Shown in pieces: positions 47,989-56,490 of a DNA stretch of 64,000 nucleotides. Below the pieces are notes generated by a model. That model did no database searches and had not been told where the DNA came from. It saw nothing but the letters and a program-made list of their open reading frames with translations. Numbering within the stretch: position 1 is the first letter of the stretch; each line of letters starts with the position of its first letter. The stretch covers positions 3,208,501 to 3,272,500 of the forward strand of contig NC_023065.1 of NCBI RefSeq assembly GCF_000513295.1, written 5' to 3'. The translations under genes and the position numbers were made by a program. The DNA comes from Magnetospirillum gryphiswaldense MSR-1 v2. Its GTDB lineage: Bacteria > Pseudomonadota > Alphaproteobacteria > Rhodospirillales > Magnetospirillaceae.

Positions 47989-50574
47989 TTACACGGTCAC
48001 CGTGGCGGCGATATCGCGGAATTCGGCGATCTGGTCGAAGTTCATGTAGCGATAGACGTCGGTCGCCTTGGCGGCGAGACCGCTGACCTGCGCCATGTAC
48101 TCGGCCACGGTCGGGATCTTGCCCATCAGGGCGCAGACGGCGGCCAGCTCGGCGGAGCCGAGATAGACGCGGGTGTCGATGCCCAGACGGTTGGGGAAGT
48201 TGCGGGTGCTGGTGGACATGGCGGTGGAACCCTTGCGGATCTGCGCCTGATTGCCCATGCACAACGAGCAGCCCGGCATTTCCATGCGTGCGCCCGACTT
48301 GCCCAGGATGCTGTAATAGCCTTCCTCGTTCAAGATGGTGGCATCCATCTTGGTCGGCGGTGCGATCCACAGACGGGTGGGGATGTCACTCTTGCCGTCC
48401 AGAACCTTACCGGCGGCGCGGAAGTGGCCGATATTGGTCATGCACGAGCCGATGAACACTTCGTCGATCTGGTCGCCGGCGACTTCCGACAGCAACTTGA
48501 CGTCGTCGGGATCGTTCGGGCAGGCGACGATGGGTTCCTTGATGTCGGCCAGATCGATCTCGATCACGGCGGCATATTCGGCATCGGCATCGGGTTCCAG
48601 CAGGGCCGGGTTGGCGATCCAGGCTTCCATGGCCTTGATGCGGCGACCCAGGGTGCGGGCGTCCTGATAGCCTTCCGCGATCATCCACTTCATCAGGGTG
48701 ATGTTGGAGGTCATGTACTCGATGATCGGGTCCTTGGACAGACGCACCGAGCAGGCGGCGGCGGAACGTTCGGCCGAGGCGTCCGACAGCTCGAAGGCCT
48801 GTTCCACCTTGAGGTTGGGCAGACCCTCGATTTCCAGGATACGACCGGAGAAGATGTTCTTCTTGCCCTTCTTTTCCACCGTCAGCAGGCCAGAGCGGAT
48901 GGCGTAAAGGGGGATGGCGTTGACCAGATCGCGCAGGGTGACGCCGGGCTGCATCTCGCCCTTGAAGCGCACCAGCACCGATTCCGGCATGTCCAACGGC
49001 ATGACGCCGGTAGCGGCGGCGAAGGCCACCAGACCGGAGCCGGCGGGGAAGGAAATGCCGATGGGGAAGCGGGTGTGCGAATCGCCGCCGGTGCCGACGG
49101 TGTCGGGCATCAGCAGACGGTTGAGCCAGGAATGGATGACGCCGTCACCGGGGCGCAGGGCCACGCCGCCACGGGTCGAGATGAATTCCGGCAGCGTGCG
49201 GTGGGTCTGCACGTCCACCAGCTTGGGATAGGCGGCGGTGTGGCAGAACGACTGCATGACCAGATCGGCGGAGAAGCCCAGGCAAGCCAGATCCTTCAGC
49301 TCGTCGCGGGTCATCGGGCCGGTGGTGTCCTGCGACCCCACGGTGGTCATCTTGGGCTCGCAATAGGTGCCCGGACGCATGCCCTTGCCTTCCGGCAAGC
49401 CACAGGCGCGACCGACCATCTTCTGCGCCAGGGAATAGCCCTTGCCGCTATCGACGGGGGCCTGGGGCAGACGGAACAAGGTGCTGGCCGGCAGACCCAG
49501 GGCGTCGCGCGCCTTGGCGGTCAGGCCGCGACCGATGATCAGCGGAATACGGCCGCCGGCGCGCACTTCGTCGAAGATCACGTCGGACTTGACCTTGAAT
49601 TCGGCGATGACCTTGCCGTTCTTCAGCGCCTTGCCGTCATAGGGACGCAGTTCGACCACGTCGCCCATGTCCATCTGGTTGACGTCCAGCTCGATGGGCA
49701 GGGCGCCGGCATCTTCCATGGTGTTGTAGAAGATCGGCGCGATCTTGGTGCCCAGGCAGACACCGCCGAAACGCTTGTTGGGGACGAAGGGGATGTCCTC
49801 GCCGGTGAACCACAACACCGAGTTGGTGGCGGATTTACGCGACGAGCCGGTGCCGACCACATCGCCCACATAGGCGACCAGATTGCCCTTGGCGCGCAAA
49901 TCTTCCAGGAACTTGACGGGACCGCGCACGCCGGCTTCTTCCGGCTCGATGCCGGGGCGGGCGTTCTTCAGCATGGCCAAAGCGTGCAGCGGGATGTCGG
50001 GGCGGCTCCAGGCGTCGGGGGCCGGCGACAGATCGTCGGTGTTGGTCTCGCCGGTCACCTTGAAGATGGTGACGGTCAGGCTTTCAGGGACTTCCGGACG
50101 GCTGGTGAACCATTCGGCGTCAGCCCAGGATTGCAGCACGCCCTTGGCGTCGGCATTGCCCTTGTCGGCCAGATCCTTGACGTCGTGGAAATAGTCGAAC
50201 ACCAGCAGGGTCTTCTTCAGACCCTCGGCGGCGGCGGCGCCGCATTCGGCATCACCCAACAGGCGGATCAGCGGCTGAATGTTGAAACCACCCAGCATGG
50301 TGCCCAGCAATTCGGTGGCCTTGACCCGGCTGATCAGGCTGCACTTGATGGTGCCGGCGCTGACTTCGGCCAGGAAGGTGGCCTTGACGCGGGCGGCGTC
50401 ATCGACACCGGCGGGCACACGGTAGGTGATCAGGTCGACCAGGACCTGCTCTTCCCCCTTGGGCGGGTTTTGCAGCAAGGCGACCAGTTCCTCGGTCTGC
50501 TTGGCCGACAGCGGCAGGGGCGGAATCCCGAGGGCGGCACGTTCGGCGACATGCTGGCGATAGGCTTCAAGCAC
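47989..50574 (-). CDS. acnB: bifunctional aconitate hydratase 2/2-methylisocitrate dehydratase
   Basis: This 861-residue 4Fe-4S enzyme of the citric-acid cycle interconverts citrate and isocitrate and acts on 2-methylisocitrate. It has the AcnB order of domains: N-terminal HEAT-like domain, swivel domain 4 ([16 protein letters not shown]), then the catalytic domains with cluster ligands in [10 protein letters not shown] and [14 protein letters not shown]. The GTG at 50574, eight bases after GGAGG, gives the usual [16 protein letters not shown] start; the upstream extension is non-coding in character. Confidence 0.95.
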   Translation of the reverse strand: MLEAYRQHVAERAALGIPPLPLSAKQTEELVALLQNPPKGEEQVLVDLITYRVPAGVDDAARVKATFLAEVSAGTIKCSLISRVKATELLGTMLGGFNIQPLIRLLGDAECGAAAAEGLKKTLLVFDYFHDVKDLADKGNADAKGVLQSWADAEWFTSRPEVPESLTVTIFKVTGETNTDDLSPAPDAWSRPDIPLHALAMLKNARPGIEPEEAGVRGPVKFLEDLRAKGNLVAYVGDVVGTGSSRKSATNSVLWFTGEDIPFVPNKRFGGVCLGTKIAPIFYNTMEDAGALPIELDVNQMDMGDVVELRPYDGKALKNGKVIAEFKVKSDVIFDEVRAGGRIPLIIGRGLTAKARDALGLPASTLFRLPQAPVDSGKGYSLAQKMVGRACGLPEGKGMRPGTYCEPKMTTVGSQDTTGPMTRDELKDLACLGFSADLVMQSFCHTAAYPKLVDVQTHRTLPEFISTRGGVALRPGDGVIHSWLNRLLMPDTVGTGGDSHTRFPIGISFPAGSGLVAFAAATGVMPLDMPESVLVRFKGEMQPGVTLRDLVNAIPLYAIRSGLLTVEKKGKKNIFSGRILEIEGLPNLKVEQAFELSDASAERSAAACSVRLSKDPIIEYMTSNITLMKWMIAEGYQDARTLGRRIKAMEAWIANPALLEPDADAEYAAVIEIDLADIKEPIVACPNDPDDVKLLSEVAGDQIDEVFIGSCMTNIGHFRAAGKVLDGKSDIPTRLWIAPPTKMDATILNEEGYYSILGKSGARMEMPGCSLCMGNQAQIRKGSTAMSTSTRNFPNRLGIDTRVYLGSAELAAVCALMGKIPTVAEYMAQVSGLAAKATDVYRYMNFDQIAEFRDIAATVTV

Positions 50575-50805
50575 GGATGACCTCCGCAAAAAAGGGGGTA
50601 AAGGAAAGCGGCCCCGCATGGGGCAGCCGGCTGGCCTTACTATATGGGGCCTCTCAGCCTGCGCTTACAGCATAAATTTCAATTCAAGTCCAGTCTGAAC
50701 TATCCGTTCGGGCGGGGCGCACACCACCCGAGTGTGGGTTAAAGCGGTGATTCGCTTGATGTTCGTCACTTTCGTCGGGCGCGGTTTTCTGCCATACCAA
50801 GGGCC

Positions 50806-51477
50806 ATGGACACGACTGAAAAGCTCCCCCCGTTTTCCGGCCACGGCCTGGGCTGCATCCGCGGCGGTCGGGTGGTGTTCGCCGGATTGGATTTCGCCGT
50901 GGCGCCGGGCGAGGCTTTGGTGCTGCTCGGCCCCAACGGCTCGGGCAAATCCAGCCTGCTGCGGGTCATGGCCGGACTGTTGAAGCCGGCGGCGGGCAAA
51001 CTGGCTTGGGGCGAGGTGGCCACCGGGGCCGAACCGGAACTGCACGCCGCCCGCACCCATTATGTCGGCCATCACGATGCGGTGAAGACAGTGTTGTCGG
51101 TGGCGGAAAACATCCGTTTCTGGGCCCGGCTGCACCAACCCGACGCCGGCTTGGCCCAAGGTGCGGTGGAGAATGCGCTGGCCCGCTTCGGCCTGGCCCA
51201 TCTGCGCGACATTCCCGGCAAGCTGCTGTCGGCGGGACAGAAGCGCCGCACCAATCTGGCCCGCCTGCTGGCGGCGCCGTCGCCGCTGTGGCTGCTGGAC
51301 GAGCCGACCACGGCGCTGGACCGCCACAACATCAAGGTGCTGGAAACGGTGTTCGCCGAACATCGGGCGGCGGGCGGCATGGTGGTGCTGTCCACCCACC
51401 AGGACGTCGACCTGCCCGGTGCCCGCACCCTGCACCTGGACGATTTCGCCCTTGACGCCGAGGACACGCAGTCATGA
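50806..51477 (+). CDS. ccmA: cytochrome c maturation ABC exporter ATP-binding subunit
   Basis: This 223-residue ATPase has Walker A GPNGSGKS (42-49), signature LSAGQKRRTNLARLL and Walker B WLLDEPTTALD. CcmA and CcmB drive release of holo-CcmE from the CcmC-haem complex. The gene overlaps ccmB by four bases (ATGA). The other ccm genes are 3.6 kb away. Confidence 0.95.
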   Translation: MDTTEKLPPFSGHGLGCIRGGRVVFAGLDFAVAPGEALVLLGPNGSGKSSLLRVMAGLLKPAAGKLAWGEVATGAEPELHAARTHYVGHHDAVKTVLSVAENIRFWARLHQPDAGLAQGAVENALARFGLAHLRDIPGKLLSAGQKRRTNLARLLAAPSPLWLLDEPTTALDRHNIKVLETVFAEHRAAGGMVVLSTHQDVDLPGARTLHLDDFALDAEDTQS

Positions 51478-52139
51478 TCCGCTTTTTCGAAGTGGTGCGC
51501 CGCGACCTGCGCCTAGCCCTGCGCCAGGGCTCGGACAGCTTGATGGTGGTGACCTTCTTCGTCCTCACCGTGGTTTTGTTCCCCTTCGGCATCGGCCCCG
51601 AGGCCGGCATTCTGGAACGGGTCGCCGCCGGTGTGCTGTGGGTGACGGCATTGCTGGCGTCCATGCTGTCGCTGGACCGATTGTTCCAGACCGATTACGA
51701 GGATGGCTCGCTGGAATTGCTGGTGCTCACCCCCACCTCGTTGATGGTGGTGGTCTTGGCCAAGGTGCTGGCCCATTGGCTGACCACCGGCCTGCCGCTG
51801 CTGGCGGCGGCGCCCATCCTGGCCGTGCTGCTGCACATGAATGCCGACGGCTTCGCCATCCTGATGCTGACCATGCTGATCGGCACCCCGGTGCTGTCGC
51901 TGATCGGCGCCATCGGCGCCGCCCTGGTGCTGGGGGCCCGGCGCGGCGGCGTGCTGGTGTCGCTGCTGATCCTGCCGCTTTACGTCCCGGTGTTGATCTT
52001 TGGCGTCGGCGCCATCGACGCGGCGGTGCAGGGTTTGTCAGCCGAGCCGCATCTGCTGATCCTGGGCGCACTGTTGGCCGCCTGCCTGCCGCTGGCACCG
52101 TGGGCGACCGCCGCCGCGCTGCGGCAGGCGCTGGAATAG
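51474..52139 (+). CDS. ccmB: cytochrome c maturation ABC exporter membrane subunit
   Basis: This 221-residue inner-membrane protein has six hydrophobic helices and the CcmB hallmarks DLRLALRQGSD near the N-terminus and DRLFQTDYEDGSLE after the second helix. It partners CcmA and CcmC. Translation is coupled to ccmA by the ATGA overlap. Confidence 0.94.
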   Translation: MIRFFEVVRRDLRLALRQGSDSLMVVTFFVLTVVLFPFGIGPEAGILERVAAGVLWVTALLASMLSLDRLFQTDYEDGSLELLVLTPTSLMVVVLAKVLAHWLTTGLPLLAAAPILAVLLHMNADGFAILMLTMLIGTPVLSLIGAIGAALVLGARRGGVLVSLLILPLYVPVLIFGVGAIDAAVQGLSAEPHLLILGALLAACLPLAPWATAAALRQALE

Positions 52140-52189
52140 GCATCAAAGGGATTGAATCCGGGCAAGGCCCGCCATATTAAAGTCACGAC

Positions 52190-52258
52190 CACCCGGCGGG
52201 GACGACCCCGCCCCTGATGGGTATTGTGGGGACGGCCCCGTTTGCGGACGGAGGCTTG
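52190..52258 (+). promoter_or_regulatory. guanidine-II (mini-ykkC) riboswitch upstream of the SMR exporter
   Basis: There are two small hairpins with the conserved ACGR loops: GCGGGG-ACGA-CCCCGC (52196-52211) and GGGG-ACGG-CCCC (52228-52239), linked by 16 bases and followed by the GGAGG ribosome-binding site (GACGGAGG). This is the defining architecture of the guanidine-II class, and the downstream gene is a Gdx/SugE homologue, the commonest target. Guanidinium binding pairs the loops and exposes the ribosome-binding site. Confidence 0.92.
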
Positions 52259-52260
52259 CT

Positions 52261-52578
52261 ATGTCCTGGGTCTATCTGTTTTTCGCCGGTCTTCTGGAAG
52301 TGGCCTGGGCCATGGGCCTGAAGGCCAGCGACGGCTTTTCCCGCCCTTTGATTTCACTGGCGACCATTGCCGCCATCATCGCCAGCCTGGGCCTGCTGGG
52401 TCTGGCGGTGCGCACCTTGCCGGTGGGCACCGCCTATGCGGTGTGGAGCGGCATCGGCATTCTGGGCACCACCGCCTTGGGCCTTTTGTTCCTGAACGAA
52501 GCGGCCTCTCCGGCCCGGCTGGGCTGCATCGCCCTGATCGCCATCGGCATCATCGGCCTGAAAGTCCTGCACCCATGA
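52261..52578 (+). CDS. gdx: SMR-family guanidinium exporter (Gdx/SugE)
   Basis: This 105-residue protein has four transmembrane helices, the essential E13 in [11 protein letters not shown], and the SugE-type signature [14 protein letters not shown]. Gdx exchanges guanidinium for protons as an antiparallel dimer. The guanidine-II riboswitch directly upstream supports the substrate assignment over quaternary ammonium compounds. A terminator follows within ten bases. Confidence 0.93.
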   Translation: MSWVYLFFAGLLEVAWAMGLKASDGFSRPLISLATIAAIIASLGLLGLAVRTLPVGTAYAVWSGIGILGTTALGLLFLNEAASPARLGCIALIAIGIIGLKVLHP

Positions 52579-52582
52579 AAAA

Positions 52583-52614
52583 AGCCCCCGGATTGCTCCG
52601 GGGGCTTTTTTTCA
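52583..52614 (+). terminator. terminator of gdx
   Basis: GCCCCCGGA / TCCGGGGGC with a loop of about four bases is followed by seven T. Confidence 0.92.
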
Positions 52615-52627
52615 AAGAATGGCCGGA

Positions 52628-53722
52628 TTAGCGAACGTAGACCTGCACCTCGCCGGAATTCACGCCGGGGCTGGTGGTCTGCGACACGCGGATACGGTTG
52701 GACGGCAAGCCCATATTGGTCAGCGACCGCACCACCGATTCGGCATTGCGGCGCACGCTGGTGGCGCCCAGAGCCTGGGCACCGGGGGTGTTGCCGGTGG
52801 GCGACACCGCCACCACGTCGAACGAGGCGCTGGGACGACGGTCCAGGGCACCCTTGACGGCGGCGTAAAGCGCACTTTCGTAATTCACGTTGGCCTTGTC
52901 GAAGCGAATGGTCACCAGGGCCAGATCGCTGGACCCGACGGCACCGCGCGGCGCGGCCAAGGGCGCGTCGTAGGATGCCGGCATGGCGCCGCCACGGCTG
53001 GACAGGGCCGAGCTGTACAGCTGGCCGTTCTTGATGGCCAGGGCCAGGGTGTTCAGGTTCTGCCGCTCATTGGCCACATAAGCCTGCTGACGGTTGACGT
53101 CGTCGGACAGCTCGGTCAGCAGACGTTCCACCAGCACCACGGTGCGGTTGGTTTCGTCTTCCAGGATGCGCAGCTGGCGGTGGTCCTCGTCGACGGCGCC
53201 GGACAGCTGGCGGGCGGCACGCACCGATTCCAGCAGATAGGCGGCCATGGCCGAGGAATTGGTCACCTCGTTGGCCAGCCGGGTCATCTTGAGGACGTCC
53301 TCGTTGATGCGATCCAACTCGCCTTGGGCGGCATTCCATTGCTGGTTCAGGATCGGGTTGCCGGGGGTGGTGCCCACCTGCAGACGCGCGTTAACGGCAG
53401 CGACGGTGCCGTGATAACGCTGCGAGTCCTGGACGGTGTCGCTGCGGATGCCCTGCAGCGACTGGTTATGCCGGGTCAGCATGTCCTGAAGCGCCGCCAG
53501 ATCGCCACGCAACGACGACACCTTATGACCGACAAACGTGCCGGTGGCCGTACCGTTGGTGACACCGGGCGCCTCAAAATTGCCGGACCCCAAAGCCGGG
53601 GGATTGCCAGGCGCCGTTTGCACGGTACCGGACGAGGGAAACAACGTTTCCTCGGCGAACGAACATCCGCCTACCAGGAGAACCGCGCACAGCGCCGCGG
53701 CATGGGTCGTCTTCAGGGCCAT
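52628..53722 (-). CDS. OmpA-like lipoprotein with coiled-coil region
   Basis: This 364-residue exported lipoprotein has the lipobox LVGG-C20 followed by Ser, which favours the outer membrane. Residues about 65-235 are predicted mostly helical with heptad-like spacing (LRGDLAALQDMLTRHNQSLQ; RQLRILEDETNRTVVLVERLL). The C-terminal 110 residues resemble a divergent OmpA/MotB peptidoglycan-binding fold (ALVTIRFDKANVNYESALY; GATSVRRNAESVVRSLTNMGL). It may tether the outer membrane to the wall; the exact family is not recognised. Confidence 0.8.
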   Translation of the reverse strand: MALKTTHAAALCAVLLVGGCSFAEETLFPSSGTVQTAPGNPPALGSGNFEAPGVTNGTATGTFVGHKVSSLRGDLAALQDMLTRHNQSLQGIRSDTVQDSQRYHGTVAAVNARLQVGTTPGNPILNQQWNAAQGELDRINEDVLKMTRLANEVTNSSAMAAYLLESVRAARQLSGAVDEDHRQLRILEDETNRTVVLVERLLTELSDDVNRQQAYVANERQNLNTLALAIKNGQLYSSALSSRGGAMPASYDAPLAAPRGAVGSSDLALVTIRFDKANVNYESALYAAVKGALDRRPSASFDVVAVSPTGNTPGAQALGATSVRRNAESVVRSLTNMGLPSNRIRVSQTTSPGVNSGEVQVYVR

Positions 53723-53925
53723 TGGGACTGCTTACCTTTTTGTTCGCCAGATCGGATGAAACCCGCCGGGTCAGCAAAATTAGTTGTATGATCTAGGAAT
53801 TATGACTTGCCCCCGCGCAATTGTGGCGGATTTTACGCAAACGCCCATCCCCCCACAAGCCGTATTGTTGCCACAAAGCGGGGAAAGGGGCAGAAAAGCG
53901 AAGATTTAATCTCAAAAAAACAGGC

Positions 53926-53954
53926 TTGCGCTGCCCCAAGGGTTTGTGTATGTT
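53926..53954 (+). promoter_or_regulatory. sigma-70-type promoter of the tRNA-Arg gene
   Basis: TTGCGC (53926-53931) and TATGTT (53949-53954) are spaced exactly 17 bases, about 45 bases before the tRNA 5' end. The 274-base gap holding it (53723-53996) contains no other gene. Confidence 0.6.
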
Positions 53955-53996
53955 CCGCTCCCTCGCTGGACGGCAACTTCTGGCGGATACGGCGAA

Positions 53997-54073
53997 GCAC
54001 CCGTAGCTCAATTGGATAGAGCACCAGACTACGAATCTGGGGGCTGGAGGTTCGAGTCCTTCCGGGTGCGCCA
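53997..54073 (+). tRNA. tRNA-Arg (anticodon ACG)
   Basis: A cloverleaf folds with acceptor GCACCCG / CGGGTGC, D-arm around AGCTCAATTGGATAGAGC, anticodon stem CCAGA / TCTGG enclosing CTACGAA (anticodon ACG, read as ICG), T-arm with GGTTCGAGTCC, discriminator G at 54070 and an encoded CCA at 54071-54073. It would decode CGU/CGC/CGA. Confidence 0.97.
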
Positions 54074-54088
54074 TCGCCGACGATTACA

Positions 54089-54116
54089 GGCCTCCTTGCA
54101 AAAGGTGGCCTTTTTT
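54089..54116 (+). terminator. terminator after tRNA-Arg
   Basis: GGCCTCCTT / AAGGTGGCC with one mismatch is followed by six T, 16 bases past the tRNA 3' end. Confidence 0.85.
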
Positions 54117-54139
54117 GTGTCTGAACCGCCAACCGGCAG

Positions 54140-54883
54140 GTGGCGCCCTTGTTCACGCCCAGCAATGATTTCCTGGCGCAATCCTGCGCCGCCGCCTTTT
54201 CCGCCCTGGCGCCCAAGCCGACGGAAGAGGCCGCCAACGCCGCACTGGATCAGGTTTTCGCCATCGCCGAGCAATCCTGGCAGGCGCGCCGCACCAGCCT
54301 GGATTATCTGCGCGGCGCCCCGCCTTCGGCTTGCAAGGCCGGCTGCGGCTGGTGCTGTCACCAACAGGTGGGCATCACGCCGTTGGAAGCGGTGCGGATC
54401 AGCGCCTATCTGCGCGCCCTGCCCGCCGATCAGGGGCAGGAATTGCTGGATCAGGTCAATGGCCTCAACGCGCGCACCCGGGGCATGAGTACCAGCCAAC
54501 GGGTGGAAAGCCGACTGGCCTGCGCCTTCTTGTCCATGGACGGCAATTGCCGCATCTATCCGGTACGGCCCTTGCGCTGCCGCGGCCTGCATTCCATCGA
54601 CGCCCAGTTCTGCGCCGCCTCCCACACCGACCCCGCCGGCATGCGGGCCAAGCTGGAAGCCGGGCAATTGCGCCCGGTCTATCTGTCGGTGCCGGAAGCC
54701 ATTTTCGATTCCGCCCTGTCGGGGGTGCTGATGGGATTGAAGAGGCTGAAAATCACCCTGGTGTCGCTGGAACTGACGGCGGCGGTGGCCGCCCTGGCCG
54801 CCGATCCACGGCTGGCGCGGCGCTGGCTGGGCGGTGCCGCCCCCGATCGCGCCCTGGCCCTGGTGCCCGACAAACGGCGCTGA
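54140..54883 (+). CDS. YkgJ-family cysteine-cluster protein
   Basis: This 247-residue protein has the Zn/Fe-chelating cysteine cluster of the YkgJ (CxxCxxCC) family: C-KAG-C-GW-CC near residue 65, then LACAFLS...CRIYPVRPLRCRGLHS, then FCAASH. Function is unknown for the family; metal binding is likely. The start is a GTG 24 bases past the tRNA terminator, with CGGCAGG before it. Confidence 0.8.
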   Translation: MAPLFTPSNDFLAQSCAAAFSALAPKPTEEAANAALDQVFAIAEQSWQARRTSLDYLRGAPPSACKAGCGWCCHQQVGITPLEAVRISAYLRALPADQGQELLDQVNGLNARTRGMSTSQRVESRLACAFLSMDGNCRIYPVRPLRCRGLHSIDAQFCAASHTDPAGMRAKLEAGQLRPVYLSVPEAIFDSALSGVLMGLKRLKITLVSLELTAAVAALAADPRLARRWLGGAAPDRALALVPDKRR

Positions 54884-54890
54884 AGGTCGG

Positions 54891-54913
54891 AGCATTTTCA
54901 CGCGAAACGTGGA
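54891..54913. repeat. solitary IS630-like terminal repeat
   Basis: GAGCATTTTCAC at the left of this stretch is identical to the outer 12 bases of the right end of the three IS630 copies; the following CG..A.CGT is similar. No second end or transposase is nearby. It lies in the 199-base gap before ccmC, which has no gene. Confidence 0.5.
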
Positions 54914-55082
54914 CATGCGATAAGCCGGAGCGGCGCCTGAGCAGCCCGTCACGGGCTACTCTTAAGGCCCCTGACCTGACCTTCGTCAAACCTTACCCAG
55001 CAGTAACGTGGAATCCTGCGGTGGTCGCGATATATAGTTCGCAGCTTTCGCATATGTCGGAACGACGACACGAGTCCAGATC

Positions 55083-55832
55083 ATGCATCGGTTTGCCAAT
55101 CCCGCCCGTTTCCTGCGTATCGCCGCCTTCGTCCAGCCCTGGGCCATGGGGATCGCGGTCTTGAGTTTCGCCGCCGGCCTGTGGTTTTCGCTGCTGGCCT
55201 CGCCCGCCGATTATCAGCAGGGCGAGACCGTGCGTATCATGTATATCCACGTGCCGTCGGCCTGGATGGGCATGTTCTGCTATACCGCCATGGCGGTGTT
55301 CTCGGCCATGGGGCTGATCTGGAAACATCCGCTGGCCGACCTGATGGCGCGGGCCACCGCACCGGTGGGTGCCGCCTTCACCCTGATCTGTCTGGTCACC
55401 GGGTCGTTGTGGGGCAAGCCCATGTGGGGCACCTGGTGGGTGTGGGACGCGCGGCTGACCAGCATGCTGATCCTGTTTTTCCTCTATCTCGGCTACATGG
55501 CCCTGGCCGACGCCTTCGACGACCCGGAACGCGGGCAAAAGGCCGCCAACATCCTGGCCCTGGTCGGCGTCTTCAACGTGCCCATCATCAAATGGTCGGT
55601 GGATTGGTGGAACACCCTGCACCAGCCGGCATCGGTGGTGAAGATGGGCGGCCCGGCCATCGACGCCTCGATGATGGTGCCCTTGATCCTGATGGCCTTG
55701 GCCTTCAAGGCCTATTGGGTGGTGGTGCTGATCCTGCGCACGCGGGCCGAGATCGCCGCCGCCAAGCTGCGCACCCTGAGGATGGCCCAGGTCCATGCCG
55801 CCGGCCAGACGGAGGTTGAACTTCATGGCTGA
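55083..55832 (+). CDS. ccmC: haem exporter/handling protein CcmC
   Basis: This 249-residue inner-membrane protein has six helices and the tryptophan-rich haem-handling motif WGTWWVWDARLTS. CcmC places haem on CcmE at the periplasmic face. It opens the ccmCDEFGHI operon and overlaps ccmD by eight bases. Confidence 0.95.
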   Translation: MHRFANPARFLRIAAFVQPWAMGIAVLSFAAGLWFSLLASPADYQQGETVRIMYIHVPSAWMGMFCYTAMAVFSAMGLIWKHPLADLMARATAPVGAAFTLICLVTGSLWGKPMWGTWWVWDARLTSMLILFFLYLGYMALADAFDDPERGQKAANILALVGVFNVPIIKWSVDWWNTLHQPASVVKMGGPAIDASMMVPLILMALAFKAYWVVVLILRTRAEIAAAKLRTLRMAQVHAAGQTEVELHG

Positions 55833-56031
55833 TATGACCGCATTTTTCGCCATGGGCGGCCATGGCGGCTATGTCTGGCCCGCCTATGGTCTGGCCGTAG
55901 TGGTACTGGTGGCTTTGCTGGTGGCCTCGATCCGCGCCGTGCGCAAGCAGGAACGCGACCTGGAGACCATCCAAAGCCTGCGTCCGACCCGGCGGCGGCG
56001 CAACACCGCCAACCAAGGTGAACAAGCATGA
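55825..56031 (+). CDS. ccmD: haem exporter subunit CcmD
   Basis: This 68-residue protein has one transmembrane helix (YVWPAYGLAVVVLVALLVAS) and a basic cytoplasmic tail (RPTRRRR), typical of CcmD, which helps release holo-CcmE from CcmC. The FFAMGGHGGYVWPAYG N-terminus is diagnostic. The ATG inside the ccmC end is used. Confidence 0.9.
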   Translation: MADMTAFFAMGGHGGYVWPAYGLAVVVLVALLVASIRAVRKQERDLETIQSLRPTRRRRNTANQGEQA

Positions 56032-56468
56032 CCCGCAAGAAGCGCCGCCTTTATTTCGTCATCCTCGGCCTGCTGGCGGTGGGTACCGCCGCCGCCCTGG
56101 TGCTGTCGGCCCTGCGCCAGGATATCGTCTTCTTCTTCAGCCCGACCGAGATCCTGGAGGCCAAGGTGCAGACCGAGGGCCGCCGCATCCGCCTGGGCGG
56201 ATTGGTGGAACAAGGCAGCGTGGTCAAGGACGGCGCCAAGGTACGCTTCAAGGTCACCGACGGCGCCCATTCGCTGCCGGTGGAATTTGAAGGCCTGCTG
56301 CCCGATCTGTTCCGCGAGGGTCAGGGCGTGGTCACCGAGGGCCGCATGGGCACGGGCGTGTTCCTGGCCTCGGAAGTCCTGGCCAAGCACGACGAGAATT
56401 ACATGCCCAAGGAAGTGGCGGACAGCCTGAAGAAGTCCGGCCATTGGCAGGGCGAGGAAAAGAAATAG
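56028..56468 (+). CDS. ccmE: periplasmic haem chaperone CcmE
   Basis: This 146-residue protein has an N-terminal membrane anchor (about 8-27), an OB-fold, and the haem-attaching H121 in VLAKHDENYMP. CcmE binds haem covalently and passes it to the CcmF/H ligase. It overlaps ccmD by four bases. Confidence 0.95.
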   Translation: MTRKKRRLYFVILGLLAVGTAAALVLSALRQDIVFFFSPTEILEAKVQTEGRRIRLGGLVEQGSVVKDGAKVRFKVTDGAHSLPVEFEGLLPDLFREGQGVVTEGRMGTGVFLASEVLAKHDENYMPKEVADSLKKSGHWQGEEKK

Positions 56469-56490
56469 CCATTTTGCGCAGGAGACCTCG

